Part shown: positions 57,811-64,000 of the stretch, in pieces
Layout: every line of letters begins with the position of its first letter
How positions within the stretch are numbered: the first letter of the stretch is position 1
From: Coenobita brevimanus
Taxonomy: Eukaryota > Arthropoda > Malacostraca > Decapoda > Coenobitidae
Assembly (NCBI GenBank): GCA_032717465.1
Contig: JAVRFU010003712.1
Location: forward strand, 172,814 to 236,813
Direction of reading: 5' to 3'
Length of the DNA: 64,000 nucleotides
Program-made: the position numbers and the translations under genes
Notes under the pieces: generated by a model
Told to the model about the DNA's origin: nothing
Seen by the model: the letters and a program-made list of their open reading frames with translations, nothing else
The model's database searches: none

Positions 57811-58355
57811 TATCTGCCAGAGATATATCCACTGTTTTGGCAACCTGTCCATGCATCTCCATCTCTCAAAACATATCCCACTCCTGATGCCAATTTGTAG
57901 CACTGCAGAATTTGTTGATGTGTCAAGAACAATGAGTACACAAGCCAGGACATTAATCAAAGGCCACTGAACATTGTAGGGTTTTACTTCTTCCAGGCAC
58001 AGCTGAGGTACACTTGCAAAACATGGTGGCACATTTCCCTCTCACACTACCTTCGTCATCACTCCCTAATATTCAGTGTCCATTAACTGGCTGACTACTT
58101 TGTCTTTCACTGATTAACAGTCATTGTCTGACTGACTACTCTCCACTCTGTACTGGTCTCTGTCGGCTACCGTTAACACACTAAACTACGATAGGAGGCA
58201 CAATGATCCCTTTATATAACACCTTCCCCCCCCAGGTGACTCCATCTCCACAACAACACAGGATATTCTACAGCCTGGGAGGGAACTCACATTTTCCCAC
58301 GTAATAATGCACTCAAATCAACATTACATAATAACAATAATGACAAAAACAAATT
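57811..58355. other. Unassigned stretch
   Basis: Minus-strand frames of 78-90 codons (57796-58032 and 57684-57953) overlap but resemble nothing I know, and the second reads into the minisatellite. A TATATAA at 58214 is unsupported as a promoter. No gene called. Confidence 0.4.
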
Positions 58356-58359
58356 CCTA

Positions 58360-58700
58360 AGATAAGATGTGTCCATGTTTCTTGAATGTTCCTGCTATCA
58401 CCAGACATAAAACTTTAGCCTAATCCTATGGCATAACAATTTCAAGAATGCTCCTCACAACTCCACATACAAAGCACTCATCTAATCCTATGGCACAACA
58501 TATAATCTCTAAAATGTTCCTCTTCTCCAGATATAAACCATTAACTTAATCATACAGCATAACACTTAATTTCTAGAATGTGTTCTTCACATCTCCAAAC
58601 TTACATTAGCCTAATCCTAAAGCAAAACACTTAAAATCTAGAGGGTTCCTCACACCTGCACATATAAACCACTAAGCTAATCCCACCTACACAACAGGGG
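58360..58700. repeat. Degenerate tandem repeat, period about 64 bp
   Basis: 'taatcctatggcataaca' and variants recur at about 58421, 58485, 58548, 58613 and 58679, with 'gaatgttcctc' and 'ccacatataaacc' between them. Confidence 0.8.
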
Positions 58701-58789
58701 AACAAATGGACCAGCCTCCTGTGCTGCATTATAAGGGCGTCGCAATTTTATACATGCCAAAATCAGCAGGTTAGGATTATTAAGGTTAG

Positions 58790-59000
58790 ATTATGGAAAT
58801 TTGTTAGGATAGGATAAATGTTGTAATGTTCAGCTGAGTCAACTTATAATAGGTTAAGTTAGGTAGGACAGGCAAAATTAGGTTAGGTATGGTCAAAGGT
58901 TAGGTTACAATAGGTTTGGTCTGGCTAAATTAATTAAGGTTACAAAAACTTAGGTTGGGTAGGGTATGGGCAGGCTAGAATTAACAAGGTTATGTTCCAA
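58790..59000. repeat. Degenerate TTAGG-like stretch
   Basis: Many AGGTTAGGT / TTAGG motifs (e.g. 58880-58925). TTAGG is the common arthropod telomere unit, but here it is scattered rather than a clean array. A shorter CCTAACCTAACCTAA lies at 63246-63263. Confidence 0.55.
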
Positions 59001-59439
59001 TCACCAGGCTCGGTTTGGGCAAATCACCAAAGATGAGCGGAAAATTTGTGAAAAAATCATATTCTAAGATGGTGTCCATCTGTTTTGTGCACAAGATGGT
59101 GTCCGTTGAAATTCAAAATTGCACTTAAAAAAAAAAAAAAAAAAAGAGAGAGAGCGAGAGAGAGAAGGGGAGGGGGGGCAAAATAAGGTGATATTGTGTC
59201 TCCTTGATGATTACCCCTCCAAGCTTCCACACAGACATACATACTATACATGACATTTATCTCATATCTGCCATAAAATTTTACACAGCAAAAATATTAG
59301 TCATGCAGTTTAATTCATCATCATCATCATCATCATCCATGGCAACAGGGCCATGCAGAACTATGGAAAACCATCACAGGTAAAATCAGCCTTACAACCA
59401 GCTATTGTTCTGTTATCACAAACCAGAGGAGCAAAATCT

Positions 59440-61990
59440 ACGAGTGGATGGAGTGGTTGGTCAGTGGGGTGTGCCAGCTGAAGTGGATGGGAATGGTAGT
59501 GCTTTGGTGGACATCTGTGCTTGTAAGGGGTTGGCAATAGCCAACACCTACTTTCGTGATAAGATGATTCACCGGTATACATGGAGAGTAATGAGGAGGA
59601 TGGGTGGTGAACTTGTTGAACGAAAGGCAATGATAGACTATGTGTGTGTGGATGAGCGAATGAGAAGACAAGTGTTGGATGCAAGAGTGTGAAGAGGGTG
59701 GGGGAATGGAGTCTCGGACCATCACTTAGTGATGGCCAAGGTAAAGATGCAAAGAAAGTGGTTCAGGAGGCAAAGGGGAAAACAGGAGGAAGCAGCCCCT
59801 GTGAGAAGAGTCGAGAAATTGCAAGATAGTGAGAAAATGACAGAGTATAAGAGCATAGTGGAAGAAAGATTGGGAAGTATGAGCTAGAGCAGATGGAAGG
59901 GGTGGAAGACGTATGTAAGATATTCATGGAAGAGATAGGCGCAGCGTGTGAGGCGGTTTGTGGAGTGAGGAGGAGATGCAAGGGTGTACAAGGGAGAGCA
60001 TGGTGGAATGATGAGGTGAAACGAGCTGTGGAACAAAAGAAGAAGGCATATGGTGAATGGTTGGCGAGTAGAGGTAGGCGAGAAGATGAGAGAGAGAAGA
60101 GAGAGGTATATGTGAGCAGAAGGGAGGTTAAGAGACTGGTGAAGGAGAGTAAGAAGAAACTGGATGAAGAGTTTGGGAGGAATCTGAGTGTGAAATGGAG
60201 GGAGAGTAAGAAATTGTTTTGGAAGGAGGTAAAGAAAGTAAGGCAGTGTGAAAGGGGAAATAATAGGGGAGTGAAAGATAGGAATAATAGATTGTTGGTG
60301 GAGAAGAGAGAGAAATTGAGGAGATGGAAGGAGCACTTTGAGGATTTGTTGAATGTAGAAAGTGAGAGCAGTGTGAGTATAAGTGGTTGGGGAATGGCTG
60401 GGAGAAGAAGAGATGAGAGGAGGGAGGAAGAGATCAGTAGGGTGGAAGTAGTGGAAGCGATGAAGAAGATTAAGCTGGGAAAGGCCCCAGGAATTGATGG
60501 AATGTGTGGTGAAATGCTTAGGTATGGGGGTGAGATTGTTGTGGAGTGGATATGGAAGTTGTGTAGATTGGCTTGGGAAGAGGGAAGGGTTCCAGAGGAC
60601 TGGAAATCAGGAATAATTGTTCCTCTGTACAAAGGAAAAGGGGAGAGAGAAGTATGTGATAACCATAGAGATATTTGCCTTCTTTAGTGTGACTGGTAAA
60701 ATATATGGTAGAATACTCATTGATAGGGTTAGGCATATGACAGAGGAGCTAGTTGGAGAAGAACAAGGGGGATTTAGGAAGGGAAAGGGGTGTGTAGATC
60801 AGATATTTGTTCTAAGATGTTTAGTGGAGAAGTATCTAGAGAAGGGAAGGAAAGTGTATGCTGCCTTCATGGACTTGGAGAAAGCTTATGACAGAATAGA
60901 TAGGCAAGGTATGTGGAAAGTATTAAGAATATGTGGGGTGGAGGGGAAATTGTTGAGTGCTGTGAAGAGTATGTACGAGGGAGCTAGGGCTACGGTGCGA
61001 GTGGATGGTGAGCTGAGTGAGTTCTTTGATCTCAATGTGGGACTAAAACAGGGGTGTGTGATGTCTCCATGGCTGTTTAATATATATATGGATGGGGTTG
61101 TAAAGGAGGTGCAAGGTAGGGCAGTGGATGTAGGGCTGGCCCTAATGAATGTGGGTGAGATTTGGAAGCTTCCGGTGTTGCTGTTTGCTGATGATACAGT
61201 ATTGTTGAGTGAAGATGAATGGGAGTTGCAAGGTTTGGTGAATGAATTTGGGACAGTGTGTAGGAGGAGGAAGCTGAAAGTTAATGTAAACAAAAGTAAA
61301 GTTATGGTGTTTGAGAGGAATGAAGTCACAGAGTGTGCAGTGAGGTTGGATGGTGAGTGATATGGAGAACGTGGAGTGCATTCAAGTACTTGGGTAGTGT
61401 GGATGAAAGTAGGGGATGGGAACTTTGGAAGATGAAGTAACGTGAAAGGGTACAGCAGGGAAGGAAGGTTGTTGGGTACACTGAAAGCAAGTGATGGAGA
61501 AATAGAGGGAGGTGGAGTATGGAAGTTAAGAAGTCACTGCATGATGGTATTGTGATCCCTACCCTGACGTATGGAAGAAACGAGGTGTGGACCTTGCAAG
61601 AGGGGAACAAGTCAAAAGTGAGTGAGAGAGCAGTGGGAAATAAGTTACTTGAGAGAAGCATGTGGAGTGATAGTGGAGGGACAGGTTGACGGAATGAAGA
61701 AGTGAAGGAACATTATTGTGGGGTAGATGTGGATGTGGTTGAGAAGATTAGGGAGGAAATACACTGAGGTGGTTTGGACATGTGGAAAGAATGGAGAATG
61801 CAAGACTGACAAAGAGGGTGTATGTAGGTGAGCTGGAGGGAGGGAGAGGGAGGGGGCAGACTGAGGATGAGGTGGGAGGGATGGGAATTGAGAGGTATAA
61901 GTGAGGGAGGGAGGGGGAGCTGGGGGAGGGGTAGTCAAATGGTGGGTGACAGAGTGACTTGGAGGCGTTTTGTCTGCGGCCACCCTTTAT
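59440..61990 (+). pseudogene. LINE-2 endonuclease-reverse transcriptase
   Basis: Endonuclease end: LVDICACKGLAIANTYF (59498), AMIDYVCVDERM (59628), then after a stop at 59690 SDHHLVMAK (59717). Frame 59893-60687 has RAWWNDEVKRAVEQKKKAY (59997), EKLRRWKEHFEDLLN (60310), KLGKAPGIDG (60472) and WKSGIIVPLYKGKGE (60602). A shift at about 60660 leads to 60680-61360: GFRKGKGCVDQ (60770), AFMDLEKAYDRI (60865), GLKQGCVMSPW (61040) and LLFADDTVLL (61180). The stretch after 61360 is badly shifted. It keeps both RT active-site aspartates but is not a complete gene. Confidence 0.9.
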
Positions 61991-62040
61991 GCTGGGATTA
62001 GGGCGTTGGGCTATAGATAGATATAGATAGATAGAGAGAT
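59440..62040 (+). mobile_element. LINE-2, longest copy (5' truncated)
   Basis: Starts inside the endonuclease and ends with 'gctgggattagggcg' and a (GATA)n tail at 62015-62040. Domain order endonuclease, basic linker, RT, C-terminal domain. Protein style resembles RTE-like LINEs, which is inference. Confidence 0.92.
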
Positions 62041-62349
62041 AGTTTAATTCATCATCATCATCATCATCCATGGCAACAGGGCCATGCAGAACTATGGAAA
62101 ACCATCACAGGTAAAATCAGCCTTACAACCAGCTATTGTTCTGGTATCACAAACCAGAGGAGCAAAATCTGGATTCAAATCTGAACCAGATCAGGATCTG
62201 CCCCACGATCTATCAATGAGTACAAACAGAAGAGGCCTTAATTACAGTCAAATGTGCTAATTTGCTAATGTTCTATTCATTACATAAATTGTAATGTCTC
62301 TATTTTTGTGTTGAATCATCACATAATATAACAATATTATTATGGATGA

Positions 62350-62657
62350 GCGTTGTGGTGTGAGACGTGATAGGAAGCGTTATGAGGAACACACACTGAG
62401 GTGGTTTGGCCATGTGGAGAGGGGATGGAGGGTGAAAGACTGATGAAGAGAGTGTATGAGAGTGAGGTGGAGGGGGGAAGAGGGAGGGGGCGGCCGAGGA
62501 TGAGATGGAGGGATGGGGTGGAGAGGTATATGAGAGAGGGGGTAAGAGCTGGGAGCAGGGCAGTAAACATGGCGGAGGACAGGGCTAATTCTGGAGGCGA
62601 TTTGTTTGTGGCCACCCCAAACGGAATTGAGGCGTCTGGCAATAGATAGATAGATAG
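62350..62657 (+). mobile_element. LINE-2 3' fragment with 11-bp target duplication
   Basis: Flanked by ATTATGGATGA at 62339-62349 and 62658-62668. Contains LRWFGHVER-coding sequence and the tail 'gcgtctggcaatagatag'. It shows the ordinary short duplication made by this family. Confidence 0.88.
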
Positions 62658-62668
62658 ATTATGGATGA

Positions 62669-63525
62669 AAGGACAAATACAGTAAAAGTCCCATTATTTG
62701 GCAGCTGATTGGTCTAGTAGATCTGACATTTAGCAGTTTTGAGAAATAGTCCCATTTAATTTAAAATCTCTGATTGTTCGGCAGATGTCCGGAATCATTC
62801 TCAGCAGTCCAGGAAGTGTTATCTGTGACTTGTAGGCCTAATAGTGCCATTACACTTCTGTATGTTCACTAATTTCTATATTTTTTTTCAGACTCAGGTA
62901 TAGTATTATATTGATTACAATATTGGATAGTATCATACAGTACATATACCACCTCTCTGTAAATTAGCTAGGCATGCTCCAAGCCCCCTCGCTAATTCTT
63001 GAAATTCGTTCATTCTTGACGCATTCCTGAAAGTGTCATTTACTAGGTAACTGCGTAGCCCATGAACCACTGATACTGTAATGCATTACCCATAAATAAT
63101 GTTGCTTGTTAAATTAGTTTCCCCATTGTTTTTAGCTGTACGGCTGTGACAGCTCTAGTATTTTTATTCCTCAGCATAATGGAGGAAGGGACTGTCCTGT
63201 TTAACTAAACCTAATTCAACCGAGTTTAACTGTAAAACCAATTTAACCATACCTAACCTAACCTAAAGTCAGAAAAATACTTAAAAATAAACTGGAGGAA
63301 TATGGTCTGCTAAGGTCTCTCTGATGAAAGTTAAACGTACATTAAGCGCTCATTCTTTTGTTCGTTTTTGTGTTTAATGTGAAAGAGAGTACTGATGCAA
63401 ACAGTAATATATCCCATTAACCCTTTAATAACCTCCGGCACTGAACAACCCTTTACAGTACCGATGTCAGTGATATCAAGTCAGTGTGAGCTATTAAGAA
63501 AAATTGAACAATTATGGGGAGGGAA
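62669..63525. other. No gene; possible Tigger-like terminus at its left edge
   Basis: 62682-62730 (CAGTAAAAGTCCCATTATTT) resembles a pogo/Tigger end, but no matching right end was found. The rest is AT-rich, with a small CCTAA-type stretch at 63246-63263. Confidence 0.3.
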
Positions 63526-64000
63526 CGAAGGTCACTGGTACATTTTTACACGACTCTATGCTAAGATTCCAAGCAGTCAAGGTCGGTTAATCTCAGATGT
63601 TTTCGCCCATTTGGTAAATGCCCTGTAACTTTATAAGTTTTTCTGTGACTCATAGTGAATCATAGCATGGGTTTGGAAAGCTAAATAACATTGCTAGGTG
63701 AGCCAGACGATTATCTTCACGTCTTCTAAGAAAAACAAATTGATAGAAGAATGGAAGAAACCTAATCTACCGCACTCTAGGGATTAAATTTCTTCCATTT
63801 TCTTAAAGATGTGAAGATAATCATCTGAAGCATCTAACAATGTGTTATTTAGTTTCCTCTAAACCCATGCTATGATTCACGGGAGAAGTTACAAAGTTAC
63901 TGTGCATTTACCAAATGAGCGAAAACATCTGAGATTAACTGACCCCTCTGACTGCTTGGAATCGTATCGTAGAGTCGTATAAACATGTCAGTGACCTTCG
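63526..64000. repeat. Large inverted repeat, runs to window edge
   Basis: 63526-63760 pairs as an imperfect reverse complement with 63775-64000. Matched blocks include CGAAGGTCACTG / CAGTGACCTTCG, ATTCCAAGCAGTCA / TGACTGCTTGGAAT, 'ttaatctcagatgttttcgc' and 'atcatagcatgggttt'. Centre near 63768. Non-coding. The outer limits may lie beyond 64000. Confidence 0.9.

Larger units (their letters stand above)
59307..62170. repeat. Long direct repeats (133 and 130 bp) flanking a LINE-2
   Basis: 59307-59439 and 62041-62170 are the same sequence except for one ATC unit and a T/G change. They directly bound the LINE-2 on both sides, as a target-site duplication would. Confidence 0.93.

Noticed and set aside
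57684..58032. Small minus-strand gene
   Set aside because: Two overlapping frames with no recognisable motif, one entering a minisatellite; no start context or splice signals supporting it.

Overview
The window is eukaryotic, repeat-dominated DNA. It has no operons or bacterial signals. Non-LTR retrotransposons, tRNA-derived SINEs, a 2.2-kb-LTR Ty3/gypsy element, TTAA-flanked piggyBac elements, long AC/GATA/ATC microsatellites and degenerate TTAGG stretches fit an arthropod genome. I infer a decapod crustacean (confidence about 0.7 from repeat style only). I found no convincing host gene: every long ORF is a transposon relic or a tandem repeat that happens to lack stops.

Layout. 1-4045: LINE family 1 copy A (minus), broken by a SINE. 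4046-5945: microsatellites, dispersed repeats and a 37-bp minisatellite, forming one arm of an inverted segmental duplication. 6035-8010: a segment duplicated again at 21900-24160. 8089-10250: a solo-LTR-like block. 11311-15540 and 15841-20030: full-length family 1 LINE copies B (minus) and C (plus). 20331-21375: a 33-bp minisatellite. 24350-26455: SINEs, a 475-bp palindrome with tRNA-like ends, and LINE-2 pieces. 26456-30788: LINE copy D carrying a non-autonomous piggyBac that holds a 162-bp satellite array. 31033-33762: LINE-2 and SINE remnants plus the second arm of the inverted duplication. 33763-49612: a gypsy element (LTR, gag, pol, LTR) whose 3' LTR is split by a 6.1-kb piggyBac with matching 18-bp termini. 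49613-50180: the rest of the second arm. 50478-56815: LINE-2, a hAT-like element, LINE-3, Jockey-like ends and SINEs. 57020-59000: three unrelated tandem arrays and TTAGG-like DNA. 59307-62170: a 5'-truncated LINE-2 between direct repeats of about 130 bp. 63526-64000: one large inverted repeat running to the window edge.

The elements record an insertion history. The segmental duplication came first, then the gypsy element entered one arm (the other arm keeps the empty site), then piggyBac entered the 3' LTR. LINE-2 probably drives at least one SINE, because both end in the same 3' tail. LINE family 1 is the most unusual: its sampled ends abut (AC)n in one fixed orientation, and its two ends carry an imperfect inverted repeat. 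LINE family names rest on motifs recognised by eye; no database was searched.
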